Source: Candidatus Rokuibacteriota bacterium
GTDB lineage: Bacteria > Methylomirabilota > Methylomirabilia > Rokubacteriales > CSP1-6
Length of the DNA stretch: 52,436 nucleotides
Reading direction: 5' to 3'
Assembly (NCBI GenBank): GCA_003221515.1
Contig: QHSI01000119.1
Span: 1 to 52,436 of the forward strand
A program made the position numbers and the translations under genes. The notes under the pieces were generated by a model, which ran no database searches, was not told the DNA's origin, and saw nothing but the letters and a program-made list of their open reading frames with translations. Of the stretch, positions 1 through 8,258 are shown in pieces; positions within the stretch are counted from its first letter, which is position 1, and each line of letters begins with the position of its first letter.

Positions 1-3000
1 TCCAGGGGATCCAGGAGCTGCGCTCGATCTCCGGTACCGGCGCCACGATCATCATCGTGACGTTCGCGCTGAGTCGCCAGATCGACGTGGCCGCCCAGGA
101 CGTGCGCGACAAGGTGGCCATCGCCGTCCGCAACCTGCCGCGCGAGATCTCGCCTCCGGTCGTCTCGAAGTTCGACAACGATCAGGCGCCGGTCGTCACG
201 ATCGCGCTGTCGGGCGACCGGACGCTCCGCGAGCTGACCGAGATCGCCGACAAGCTCGTGCGTCCTCACCTCGAGCGCTCGACCGGGGTCGGCGAGGTGC
301 GGATCGTCGGCGGGCTGCCGCGGGCCGTCAGCGTCTGGGTCGATCCCGATCGGCTGGCCGCCTATCAGATCCCGATCACCAGCGTCCGCGACGCGATCGT
401 GCGCCAGAACGCCGACCTTCCGGGCGGCAACGTCACCGCCGGGCTGAACGAGGCGTCCCTGCGGACGATGGGACGCATCGTCGAGCCGAAGGACTTCAAC
501 GACCTGGTCTTGGCCACCCTCAGCGGCGTGCCGGTGCGCGTGCGCGACATCGGCTACGCCGAAGACGGCACCAAGGAGCAGCGATCGGCCGCTCGCCTCG
601 ACGGCGTGCCCACCGTCGTCCTGGAGGTGCGCCGGCAGTCGGGCGAGAACACGGTCGCGGTGATCGAGGGGGTGAAGGCGAAGCTCGCGCGCCTGCGCAC
701 CCAGCTCCCGGCCGACGTCACCATGGCGGTGATCCGCGATCAGTCGCGCTACATCTACGCGGCGCTCCACGAGATCAACCTGCACCTGGTCCTCGGCTCG
801 ATCCTGGCCTCGCTGGTGGTGCTGGCGTTCATGCGCTCGTGGCGCTCGACGTTCATCGCCGCGGTGGCCATCCCGACCTCGGTCGTCTCGGCGTTCGGGA
901 TGATGTGGGCGCTGAACTTCACCCTCAACAGCGTGACGATGCTCGCGCTCGTGCTGATGGTCGGCATCGTCATCGACGACGCCATCGTCGTCCTCGAGAA
1001 CGTGTTCCGGTTCGTCGAGGAGAAGAAGATGCGGCCGTTCGAGGCCGCCCGCGACGCCACCGCGGACATCGGCCTGGCCGTCATGGCCACCACGTTCTCG
1101 CTGGTCGTCATCTTCGTGCCGGTCTCCTTCATGTCCTCCATCTCCGGCCGGTTCCTCTACCAGTTCGGCCTCACCGCCGCGGTGTCGGTGCTGGTGAGCC
1201 TGCTGGTGTCGTTCTCGCTGACGCCGATGATGTGCGCGCGGCTCCTTCGAGCCGAGGATGCCGCGAGCGGCCACGCGGCCGAGGGCGAGCACACCGCCGC
1301 CTCGCGCGGCGGGTTCTACGCGTGGCTCGATCGGGGCTACACCTGGAGCCTGGCCCTGTCGATGCGCCACCGGTGGGCCATCGTCCTGGTCAGCGTGCTC
1401 GTGCTGGTCTCGGCGGTGCCGATCTACCGCCAGGTCAAGCAGGAATACATTCCGAGCGACGTCGACGAGTCCGAGTTCGAGGTGCTCGTGTTCGGCCCCG
1501 AGCACATGAGCCTGGCCGCGATGGACGAGGCGATGCAGGCGCTGGCCCGGGAGGCGCGTGAGACCAAGGGCGTGGCGCTGACGCTCGCGTCGGGGGGCGG
1601 CAGCTTCCTCGCCAAGGTGAACCAGGGCTACATGTACGTGCGGACGGTCCCGCACCATGAGCGCACGCTGACGCCGGAGCGTCTCTGGCGCGGGCTGATC
1701 CACGGCCGGCCGCTGGAGGCGTTCCGGGGCAACTACAGCCAGCGCGAAGTGATGATGGCGCTCCGGCAGCGCTTCCGGAAGTTCACCGACCTGCGCACGC
1801 AGGTGCGCAACATCGCCGGCTTCAACATCGGCGGCGGCACCTTCGACATCGATCTGGCGCTCCGCGGGCCCGAGCTGGAGAAGCTCGCCGAGTACGGCGA
1901 GGCGCTCAAACTGAAGGCGCGGGCGCTCGGGGGCATCGTGGACGTCGACAGCACGCTCCGGCTCGACAAGCCCGAGCTGCGCGTGGCGATCGACCGCCAG
2001 CGGGCCGCCGACCTGCGCGTCGACACCCAGCAGATCGCCAGCGCGCTGCGGCTCATGGTGGGCGGGGACGACCAGGTGTCGCGGTTCCACGATCCCACCG
2101 TCAACGACGACTACGACGTGCAAGTCCGCCTGCTGCCGCAGTTCCGCGGCAACCTCAGCACGATCTCGCGGCTCTACGTCTCGCGCGAGTCGACCTCGAC
2201 CAACCCGGCGACCGGGGCGCCGGCCCAGGTCAACCTGGCGCCGGGCGGCGGTCTCGTCCGGCTCGACAACGTGGTGAAGATCGAGCGGGCGGCGATCGCC
2301 TCGCGCATCGATCGCACCGACCGGCAGCGCGAGACCCGGGTGCGGGCGATGGTCGCGCCGGGCTTTGGTCAGTCCGAGCGGATCGATGCGCTGAAGGCGG
2401 CGGCGGCCGCCATGGCCATGCCGTCGGCCTATCAGACATTCGTCACCGGCAAGGCCAGGGAGATGGAGAAGACCTTCACGGAGTTCCTGTGGGTCTTCCT
2501 GCTCTCGGTCGTGTTCATGTACATGATCCTGGCCTCGCAGTTCGAGAGCCTGATCCATCCGCTGACGATCTTGCTGTCGCTGCCGCTCTCGGTGCCGTTC
2601 GCGTTGTTCTCGCTCTGGTACACGGGCAACACGCTCAACCTCTATTCCGCGCTCGGCATCCTGGTGCTGTTCGGGATCGTGAAGAAGAACGCGATCCTCC
2701 AGATCGACCACATGAACAGCCTGCGCGCCCACGGCATGGAGCGCATGGCCGCCATCATGCAGGGCAACCGCGACCGGCTCCGGCCGATCCTGATGACCAC
2801 GCTGGCGCTGGTGGCGGGCATGCTCCCGCTGTGGGCGGGCACCGGGCCCGGCTCCGAGGAGCGTCGCGCCATCGCCGTCGTCGTCATCGGTGGGCAGACG
2901 CTCTGCCTGCTGCTGACCCTGCTGGTGACGCCGGTCGCCTACTCGCTCTTCGAGGACGCCGCCCACGCGCTGCGCCTGTCGACGCCCTCGCTGGCGCCGT

Positions 3001-3107
3001 GGCGTCGGCTGGCCCAGCAGGGGGATCGTCGTGCCTGGCGCCAGCGTCTGAGGCGCGCCTGGCGGCGGACGCCAGCCCGCGAGATCTCCGGCGGCGGGGA
3101 CGACTAG
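1..3107 (+). CDS. Efflux RND transporter permease (AcrB/MexB-type), 5' truncated
   Basis: Inner-membrane proton-driven pump of the HAE/AcrB kind, which exports drugs or other hydrophobic compounds through a tripartite complex. The reading frame is already open at the window edge (first full codon at base 3), so the N-terminus with the first membrane segment is missing; about 1034 residues remain. The segment IDVAAQDVRDKV is typical of the porter domain. The TM4 proton-relay pair is present as GIVIDDAIVVLENVFR, and the TM10 lysine as FGIVKKNAILQIDHMN. Two porter halves, each followed by a membrane bundle, can be followed to the end. The adaptor gene is presumably upstream outside the window. 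No outer-membrane channel gene follows. Substrate cannot be told from sequence. Confidence 0.95.
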   Translation, partial: QGIQELRSISGTGATIIIVTFALSRQIDVAAQDVRDKVAIAVRNLPREISPPVVSKFDNDQAPVVTIALSGDRTLRELTEIADKLVRPHLERSTGVGEVRIVGGLPRAVSVWVDPDRLAAYQIPITSVRDAIVRQNADLPGGNVTAGLNEASLRTMGRIVEPKDFNDLVLATLSGVPVRVRDIGYAEDGTKEQRSAARLDGVPTVVLEVRRQSGENTVAVIEGVKAKLARLRTQLPADVTMAVIRDQSRYIYAALHEINLHLVLGSILASLVVLAFMRSWRSTFIAAVAIPTSVVSAFGMMWALNFTLNSVTMLALVLMVGIVIDDAIVVLENVFRFVEEKKMRPFEAARDATADIGLAVMATTFSLVVIFVPVSFMSSISGRFLYQFGLTAAVSVLVSLLVSFSLTPMMCARLLRAEDAASGHAAEGEHTAASRGGFYAWLDRGYTWSLALSMRHRWAIVLVSVLVLVSAVPIYRQVKQEYIPSDVDESEFEVLVFGPEHMSLAAMDEAMQALAREARETKGVALTLASGGGSFLAKVNQGYMYVRTVPHHERTLTPERLWRGLIHGRPLEAFRGNYSQREVMMALRQRFRKFTDLRTQVRNIAGFNIGGGTFDIDLALRGPELEKLAEYGEALKLKARALGGIVDVDSTLRLDKPELRVAIDRQRAADLRVDTQQIASALRLMVGGDDQVSRFHDPTVNDDYDVQVRLLPQFRGNLSTISRLYVSRESTSTNPATGAPAQVNLAPGGGLVRLDNVVKIERAAIASRIDRTDRQRETRVRAMVAPGFGQSERIDALKAAAAAMAMPSAYQTFVTGKAREMEKTFTEFLWVFLLSVVFMYMILASQFESLIHPLTILLSLPLSVPFALFSLWYTGNTLNLYSALGILVLFGIVKKNAILQIDHMNSLRAHGMERMAAIMQGNRDRLRPILMTTLALVAGMLPLWAGTGPGSEERRAIAVVVIGGQTLCLLLTLLVTPVAYSLFEDAAHALRLSTPSLAPWRRLAQQGDRRAWRQRLRRAWRRTPAREISGGGDD

Positions 3108-3462
3108 CCGCGCCCGGCGTTTCCCGACTCGTCCCCTTCGGTCACCATAGACGGGCTAGGTTGAAGTGGCCTCGCCACCAATTCCGGAAACCGTTGGCGG
3201 CGACGACGTCCGTTCCGATCAAGTTCCACGGCCTCCGTCGGCACTTTAGATCCTCGGGTTCCGGAAATTAGGCGCTGCGCGTGGATCCACCGACCCAGCC
3301 CCCCTCGCGGCGCGCGCGCGGCGCTCGTCGTCCCCATCTAGATCCAATCCGTTTCGGAGGCCTGCGAGGGGATTTTCCTTCTGTGATTCTGGCATTCACA
3401 GTATTGTCCACGCAGGGCGGGGCCCTCCTCACGAGCGCCAACGCACCTCGGTACGGACTTAC
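3108..3462. other. Intergenic region, no gene seen
   Basis: This 355-bp stretch between the RND pump and the first LuxR-type regulator has clearly lower GC than the pump gene. I see no credible ORF, RNA or strong promoter; it marks the left edge of the lower-GC patch. Confidence 0.4.
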
Positions 3463-4017
3463 TTGGAGGCTGCAGCGAAGAAGAATATTGCTCCACGCAG
3501 AGCCGCAGTCGGATTCCTCCTGCTGGACGCCTCACTGCGCCCGCTGTCGTTCAATGCGGAGGCGATCCAGGTTCTCGCTTATCCGGACACGATTGCCGCA
3601 AGGCACCTCGACGTCTTTCTCGCCGGAAAGCTTCGCTCGAGCCTGACTAGCCAGCAGCCCTCGGACGAATCGCCTCTGGTGACCGAGTTCCAGTCGGGCC
3701 GGCGGCGTTATCTTTGCCGCGCCTTTGTCGTAGACTCACAGGCCGACGATCCTTCTCACCCAAGGATCGCCGTTCTGCTCGAACGAGATTCCGTGGGATC
3801 GCTTCCGGTGTCGCGAGTCTGCGAACGATTTCACCTCACGAGACGTGAGCGAGACACATTGCAGTATTTGCTGCAAGGCTTGAGCAGCAAGGAGATTGCG
3901 AACCGGATGGACGTCAGCCCCAACACGGTGAAGACCTTTCTGCGACTCATCATGATCAAAATGGGAGTGTCCTCTCGCTCGGCGATCGTGGCGAAAGTTA
4001 TTTCGTTCAAACCGTAA
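3463..4017 (+). CDS. LuxR-family transcriptional regulator
   Basis: Predicted DNA-binding regulator of 184 residues. The C-terminal part (about 125-180) is a LuxR/GerE helix-turn-helix: LTRRERDTLQYLLQGLSSKEIA followed by VSPNTVKTFLRLIMIKMG. The N-terminal part (about 10-110) resembles a small PAS-like sensor (LLDASLRPLSFNAEAIQVLA), with no receiver domain. The start used is TTG at 3463; the frame stays open upstream without ATG, GTG or a clear ribosome binding site, so the start is uncertain. GC near the 3' end is about 50-52% against about 70% in most neighbours, which suggests acquisition by transfer. The second LuxR-type regulator follows 259 bp downstream on the same strand. Target genes are unknown. 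Confidence 0.8.
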   Translation: MEAAAKKNIAPRRAAVGFLLLDASLRPLSFNAEAIQVLAYPDTIAARHLDVFLAGKLRSSLTSQQPSDESPLVTEFQSGRRRYLCRAFVVDSQADDPSHPRIAVLLERDSVGSLPVSRVCERFHLTRRERDTLQYLLQGLSSKEIANRMDVSPNTVKTFLRLIMIKMGVSSRSAIVAKVISFKP

Positions 4018-4276
4018 ATCGGGTCTGGCGACGTAGTCCGATAACCTAATTTCAACGAACTAAGCCTTCCGACGAACCAACCTGGGTAATGGACAAGATT
4101 GATGAAATCTCCCACGATGGCCTGCGCAGTCCAGGAAAGAGTCGATCAGGGCGGAGGAGTCGACGATCTCGCCGACGGCTAGGCCCCACGGTCGCCCGAC
4201 GTGACAGCCCTGGCAACAGGGACGATCGTCGGCCTGCGTCTTCCCCTCCGAGGCCACCGCGCCTCTTGCGTAGGCC

Positions 4277-5014
4277 GTGATTAGCATTCTGATCTGCGAC
4301 GATCACCCCGTCGTGCGCCGCGGGTTGAAAGAGATCTTGGAATCGGACCACAGCGCCAAGTGTGTCGAGGAAGCGTCTACGGCGCAGGAGGCCCTTGACG
4401 CGGTCCGGCAGCGGCACTGGGATTTGGTCTTGCTCGACATCAGCCTGCCTGGGAAGAGTGGACTCGAGGCTCTCAAGGAACTGAAGCAGGCACGGCCCAG
4501 GCTGCCGGTCCTCGTCGTGAGTATGCATTCCGAAGAGCAGTACGCCGTCCGTGCCCTAAAGGCGGGCGCGGCGGGGTATCTCAGCAAGAAGATGGCGCCT
4601 GAAGAGTTGGTGAATGCTGTCAACTCCGTCCTGAGAGGTCGCAGGTACGTGACCGAACGCGTGACCGAGAGACTGATCCGTGAGCTCGGAAGCCCTTCGG
4701 AGCGACACGCCCATGAAAACTTGTCGGACCGCGAACACGAGGTCACCTGCCGCATCGCAGAGGGGAAAAGCGTCCAGGATATCGCCGACGAGCTGATGCT
4801 GAGCGTCAAGACCGTTAGCACGTATCGACTGCGGAGCCTGGTGAAGCTCGGACTCAAGAGCAACGCCGGGATCATTCGCTATGCGCTTGAGCACCGGTTG
4901 GTTCATTCCGAGGCCATGTTCGCCGGGGGCGACCGGTGTGAATCGCAGCCGAGCGGCCCCGAAAGTTGTCGGCCGCCAGGGGCCGTAGGCTCCTCGGCAG
5001 GGGAGCGGCAGTAG
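4277..5014 (+). CDS. NarL/FixJ-family response regulator
   Basis: Two-component response regulator of 245 residues starting at GTG 4277. The receiver domain spans about 1-120, with acidic pocket D8-D9, phospho-acceptor D54 (DLVLLDISLPGKSG) and a late KKM lysine. The LuxR-type HTH spans about 148-212 (LSDREHEVTCRIAEGKSVQDIA, then LSVKTVSTYRLRSLVKLG). The C-terminal 30 residues (ECESQPS-like, proline- and glycine-rich) are low complexity. No histidine kinase gene adjoins it, so the partner kinase must lie elsewhere. GC is lower than in the flanking 60 kb, as for the preceding LuxR gene. The 259 bp upstream (4018-4276) hold no gene I can support. Confidence 0.92.
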   Translation: MISILICDDHPVVRRGLKEILESDHSAKCVEEASTAQEALDAVRQRHWDLVLLDISLPGKSGLEALKELKQARPRLPVLVVSMHSEEQYAVRALKAGAAGYLSKKMAPEELVNAVNSVLRGRRYVTERVTERLIRELGSPSERHAHENLSDREHEVTCRIAEGKSVQDIADELMLSVKTVSTYRLRSLVKLGLKSNAGIIRYALEHRLVHSEAMFAGGDRCESQPSGPESCRPPGAVGSSAGERQ

Positions 5015-5112
5015 TCTCCACGCAGACCTCCATCTCGGTGCTCGATCGCCGCTGCGACGCCGGGCCGAACGCGGGCCGGTTCCACGAGAGCCGAAGCGGA
5101 AAGGGCTAACGC

Positions 5113-5436
5113 GTGCCGCATCCGCTGGTGACGCAGCTCCGGTTCACGCGCAGCGAATGGCTCCGTGGGCTCAAGGCCGTGACCGCCGAGGAAGCGGCGC
5201 GGCGCTTCGGCCCGATCAATCCGATCGCGTGGATGATCGGCCACCTCGCGTGGCAGGAGCAGCTCTACTGGCTCGAGCGCGCGCAGGGGGTGGTGCCCGT
5301 ACCCGAGGTGAAAAAGTTCGGCTACGGCAAGGAGCTCACCGTGCCGTCGACGAGGCGTGGGCGTGGTGGCGCGCGGTCACGAAGGCCGCCGCTCCGTACC
5401 TCGGCGGCCTCGCCGGCACAGAATCAGTATCGACCC
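5113..5436 (+). pseudogene. DinB-family protein, frameshifted and 3'-truncated
   Basis: From GTG 5113 the frame reads as the N-terminal half of a DinB-like four-helix protein (a metal-binding fold linked to mycothiol- or bacillithiol-dependent enzymes): LRFTRSEWLRGLKAVTAEEA, then NPIAWMIGHLAWQEQLYWLE, which carries the first metal histidine. Around 5340 the homology jumps frame and continues as DEAWAWWRAVTKAAAPYLGG up to about 5436. The rest of the roughly 165-residue family, including the later histidines, is missing because the sequence runs into the convergent peroxiredoxin gene. A small deletion near 5342-5350 would explain the frame change. Either real decay or an assembly fault. Confidence 0.7.
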
Positions 5437-5452
5437 GAAGCCGCCGGCGGGA

Positions 5453-5887
5453 CTACAGCGTCTTGATGACCTCGGCCGGCCACGCGCGCGGGTCGACGCG
5501 CTGGTGCCACTCCTTGATCTTCCCGTCGCGATCGATCACGACGCCGACGCGCTGTGCGCCCTTCTGCGGGTCGACGTTGGCGCCGTAGGCGGTGCCGATC
5601 GTCCGGTCGGTGTCGCAGATCAGAGGGAAGTTGAAGTGGTTCTTGTCGGCGAATTTCTTGTTGTCGGTCGGCGTATCGAAGGACACGCCCACGATCACCG
5701 CGTTTTTCCCCTCGTAGTCGTGCTTCAGGTCGCGGAACCCGCAACCCTCGGCCGTTCAGCCGCCGGTGTCGGCCTTGGGGAAGAACCAGAGCACGATGGT
5801 CTTCCCCTTGAAGTCCGAAAGCTTCACGGTCTGGCCGTTGTGATCGCGGCCCACGAAGTCGGGCGCCTTGTCGCCGGGGTTGAGCAT
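5453..5887 (-). CDS. bcp: Selenocysteine peroxiredoxin (BCP/PrxQ type, Sec44)
   Basis: Thiol/selenol peroxidase reducing hydroperoxides. The frame runs from ATG 5887 (ribosome site GGAGGG just upstream) to TAG at 5453 with one internal in-frame TGA at 5756-5758. Read as selenocysteine the product is 144 residues, close to the family's usual 150. The motif is P37-x3-T41-x2-U44, with resolving C49, so the U-TAEG-C spacing equals the Cp-x4-Cr spacing of BCP/PrxQ. Upstream KAPDFVGRDHNGQTVKLSDF and downstream VGVSFDTPTDNKKFADK and RVGVVIDRDGKIKEW are normal BCP blocks, so coding continues without loss on both sides of the TGA. A SECIS-like hairpin follows (5728-5746). It lies 17 bp after the MFS gene, probably one transcript. 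The alternative is a nonsense mutation of the catalytic Cys codon. Confidence 0.93.
5728..5758 (-). promoter_or_regulatory. Sec UGA codon and bacterial SECIS element (peroxiredoxin)
   Basis: The UGA is at 5756-5758. On the mRNA, 5746 to 5728 forms an 8-bp stem, GGUUGCGG-GUU-CCGCGACC, with one U-G pair and a three-base loop. The loop starts 17 nt after the UGA and its first base is G. Both agree with the published bacterial SECIS rules (loop 16-37 nt after UGA, G within the first two loop bases). The stem also encodes the conserved EGCGFRD segment. Confidence 0.85.
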
Positions 5888-5904
5888 GAGCCCTCCGTTT
5901 TTCG

Positions 5905-7164
5905 TCAGTCCGTTGTGGCCGAGGCGGTAGCGGCCCGCCAGATCCGCCGCGCGCCCTTGTCGATGTTGAGCGCCACGATCGATGCGGCCACCAGGAAGCA
6001 GCACGCCAGCACGAACGCCGCGCCGTAGCCGCCCGTCGTCTCGAACAGCAGGCCGGCCAGCGAGGAGCCGAGGGCCGAGCCCGTCTGGTGCACGAGGAAG
6101 ATCAGCCCGAACACCGAGCTGACCGAGAAGCGTCCGTAGATGTCGGCGGTCAGCGCCGACGTCATCGAGCCGGTGCCCGCCAGTGTGATGCCGCCGGCCA
6201 CCGCGACCATGAGGATCGCGGTCGGGTTGTCCCGGATCAGGAAGAGCCCGCTGAAGATCGCGACGCGGCCCGCGTAGATCGCGGCCAGCACGGGCCGCCG
6301 ACCGAAGCGGTCGGAGAGCGCACCGAGCATCACCGTGAACCCGATGGCCGAGCCGCCGAGCACGCCCATCGTCCAGGACGCGAACATCGGCGTGTAGCCG
6401 TGGTCGGTGAGCATCGGGATGCCGTGCGCGGAGAGCAGGCTCATCGAGAAGCCGCAGGTGAAGAACGAGCCGGCGAGCTGCCAGAACGCCAGCGTCTGCA
6501 GCGCCTCGCTTGCCGTGACCCGTTCGACCGGCGCGGCGACGGTACCCGGCCTGGCGGTGCCGCCGTCGGGCAACAGCCCGACCGACTCCGGAGAGTCGCG
6601 GAGCACCCAGAGACAGAGCGGTAGCAGGACCACCAGCATCGCGCCGGCGATCACGACGTACGTCATGCGCCATCCGGTGGTGATGATGAGCCACGTCACC
6701 GCGGGCACGAGCAGGCTCATCCCGGTCATCGACGCGCTGCCGAGCACGGAGAGCGCGGTGCCGCGACGCTTGTTGAACCACCGCGCGACCACGCCGGAGG
6801 CGATCACGGGCCCGGTGCCGGCGAGCCCGAGCGGGACGAGCACGCCGTAGACGGCCGCGAACTCCCAGACGTTGCGCACCATCGAGGTCAGCACGAGCGA
6901 GAGCACCAGCAGCACGGTGCCGAACGTGGTGACCGCGCGGACGCTGAAGCGGTCGAGCGCCATCCCCGCGATCGGCATGAACACGCCGTAGAGGAACAGG
7001 CTCAGCGCGATCACGGCGGAGAAGCTCGCGCGGTCGAGGCCGAGATCGGCCACGATCGGCTTGAGGAACGGCCCGACGGCGTGGCGGACTCCCGTCGACA
7101 TGAATGTCGTGACGGAGAAAGCCGCGACGACCCACCACCCGTAGAAGATCGATCGATTGGTCAT
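5905..7164 (-). CDS. MFS transporter (oxalate/formate antiporter-like)
   Basis: Inner-membrane major facilitator of 419 residues with about 12 predicted helices. It opens with FYGWWVVAAFSVTTFMSTGV, a start typical of the OFA/monocarboxylate branch, and has an MFS loop-8-9-like DRFGRRPVLA around residue 290. Substrate is likely a small carboxylate, but this is inference. Start is ATG 7164. It is the first gene of a two-gene unit with the seleno-peroxiredoxin. An extended -10 (TGATATAGT) lies 9 nt upstream of the ATG, predicting an almost leaderless transcript. Confidence 0.88.
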   Translation of the reverse strand: MTNRSIFYGWWVVAAFSVTTFMSTGVRHAVGPFLKPIVADLGLDRASFSAVIALSLFLYGVFMPIAGMALDRFSVRAVTTFGTVLLVLSLVLTSMVRNVWEFAAVYGVLVPLGLAGTGPVIASGVVARWFNKRRGTALSVLGSASMTGMSLLVPAVTWLIITTGWRMTYVVIAGAMLVVLLPLCLWVLRDSPESVGLLPDGGTARPGTVAAPVERVTASEALQTLAFWQLAGSFFTCGFSMSLLSAHGIPMLTDHGYTPMFASWTMGVLGGSAIGFTVMLGALSDRFGRRPVLAAIYAGRVAIFSGLFLIRDNPTAILMVAVAGGITLAGTGSMTSALTADIYGRFSVSSVFGLIFLVHQTGSALGSSLAGLLFETTGGYGAAFVLACCFLVAASIVALNIDKGARRIWRAATASATTD

Positions 7165-7173
7165 GTCGTGAGC

Positions 7174-7179
7174 ACTATA
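7174..7179 (-). promoter_or_regulatory. Putative -10 element (TATAGT) of the MFS/peroxiredoxin unit
   Basis: TATAGT preceded by TG one base away (extended -10), 9 nt before ATG 7164. No good -35 is seen. Confidence 0.45.
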
Positions 7180-7214
7180 TCAGGGGCGACGTACGCTCGC
7201 TTTCGGTCCCTCGC

Positions 7215-8207
7215 TCACGCCAACGTCGCCGCCTTCGCGCGGCGGCGCCGCTCGCGACGGCGCTCGCGGAGCGGGACGTAGACGAACGCCAGCCAGCGGC
7301 GGATGACGTTGCGCAGCTTGCGGCCGAGCGGCAGGCGCAGCGGCTCGAACGGCCGGTACGGATACGCGACAGCCTCTTGCGGGCCGAGCTTCTCGATCCA
7401 CAGCGTGGGGTTGCGTTCCATGCCGAGGGCGGCCTCGACCGGATGCGGCCGACGGTCAGGGGACAGCGCGAGCCGGCCGCCACCCCACGGCCGAACCCGT
7501 TCCAGGTAGGCCGCGTCGCGCACCGCCGCGGCCACGCTCCACCACCGGTACGCTTCGCGGTGCGCGATCAGGTGCTCGGCCAGCACCCGCTCCTCGCCGA
7601 GAGGCTCGTGGCTCGTCGCCGCCCCCGACACCACGCGCTCGGGCGCCGCCTCGATGTCGTGAACGTGGATGAGCCCGCCGCGCACGACTAGCGGGAAGAG
7701 GTTCTCGATGTACCAGGTGGCGAACGGCGCGCTGTGCTCGGAGTCGATGAAGAGGAAGCCGATGCCGGAGACCTGACCGTCCCGGCGCAGCCGCTCGTAG
7801 ACCCGGGGTAGCTTCTCCCGCACGTCGCCGACCACGACCTCGCTCCGGTGACCGAGCCCGGCCCGGCGAACGGTGGAGCGGGCCAGGTGCCCGTAGATCG
7901 GATCGAGCTCGAACGAGATCACCTTGCCCCGACCGTTGTCCTCCAGGGCCGCGGCGATGTGCAGCGTCGACCAGCCCCGCTTCGGCGAGAGCTCGAAGAC
8001 GAATTCGGGAGCGGCGTGGCGGACCATGAGGTAGAGGAGGCGGCGCTCCTCGCCGGCGTACGACTTGCCGAGGGTGGCGACCAGCGGATCGAACCGGCCG
8101 AGGCGCGCGACACCGTCGGCGAACCGAGCATAGAGGCCGGCCGCCAGATCGGACGCCCACGGTCCGGACGGCGGGCGAGCGGACAGGTCGCCGGATGCCG
8201 AGGTCAC
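7215..8207 (-). CDS. Class I SAM-dependent methyltransferase
   Basis: Predicted methyltransferase of 330 residues. The FELSPKRGWSTLHIAAALED segment is the SAM-binding motif I region, followed by KVISFELDPIYGHLARSTV (acidic motif II), EVVVGDVREKLP and GFLFIDSEHS, a pattern of the Methyltransf_24/cephalosporin-hydroxylase-like group. The C-terminus is very basic (RERRRERRRRAKAATLA). I chose GTG 8207 because TACACT lies exactly six bases upstream, the spacing seen at other leaderless genes here; ATG 8225 or ATG 8252 are alternatives. It is transcribed divergently from the 8259 membrane protein. Substrate unknown. Confidence 0.8.
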   Translation of the reverse strand: MTSASGDLSARPPSGPWASDLAAGLYARFADGVARLGRFDPLVATLGKSYAGEERRLLYLMVRHAAPEFVFELSPKRGWSTLHIAAALEDNGRGKVISFELDPIYGHLARSTVRRAGLGHRSEVVVGDVREKLPRVYERLRRDGQVSGIGFLFIDSEHSAPFATWYIENLFPLVVRGGLIHVHDIEAAPERVVSGAATSHEPLGEERVLAEHLIAHREAYRWWSVAAAVRDAAYLERVRPWGGGRLALSPDRRPHPVEAALGMERNPTLWIEKLGPQEAVAYPYRPFEPLRLPLGRKLRNVIRRWLAFVYVPLRERRRERRRRAKAATLA

Positions 8208-8213
8208 GGCGCG

Positions 8214-8219
8214 AGTGTA
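8214..8219 (-). promoter_or_regulatory. Putative -10 (TACACT) of methyltransferase
   Basis: TACACT, then six bases, then GTG 8207. Same geometry as at 39580-39585 and 10873-10878. Confidence 0.4.
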
Positions 8220-8246
8220 CTGCATGCGTGCAGAGGCAACCTCGGT

Positions 8247-8252
8247 TAGCAT
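8247..8252 (+). promoter_or_regulatory. Putative -10 (TAGCAT) of membrane protein gene
   Basis: TAGCAT, then six bases, then GTG 8259. No convincing -35. Confidence 0.3.
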
Positions 8253-8258
8253 GGCCGC

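Noticed and set aside
4060-4287. Minus-strand ORF of 75 codons with a CQGCH motif, looking like a c-type cytochrome scrap
   Set aside because: One CxxCH in a short ORF with no signal peptide or other cytochrome features, overlapping the response regulator start; chance is as likely as a remnant.
5756-5758. Reading the peroxiredoxin TGA as a simple nonsense mutation or sequencing error
   Set aside because: The position is the catalytic Cys, a fitting SECIS hairpin follows, the rest is undamaged, and a second independent Cys-to-UGA case exists at 32857.
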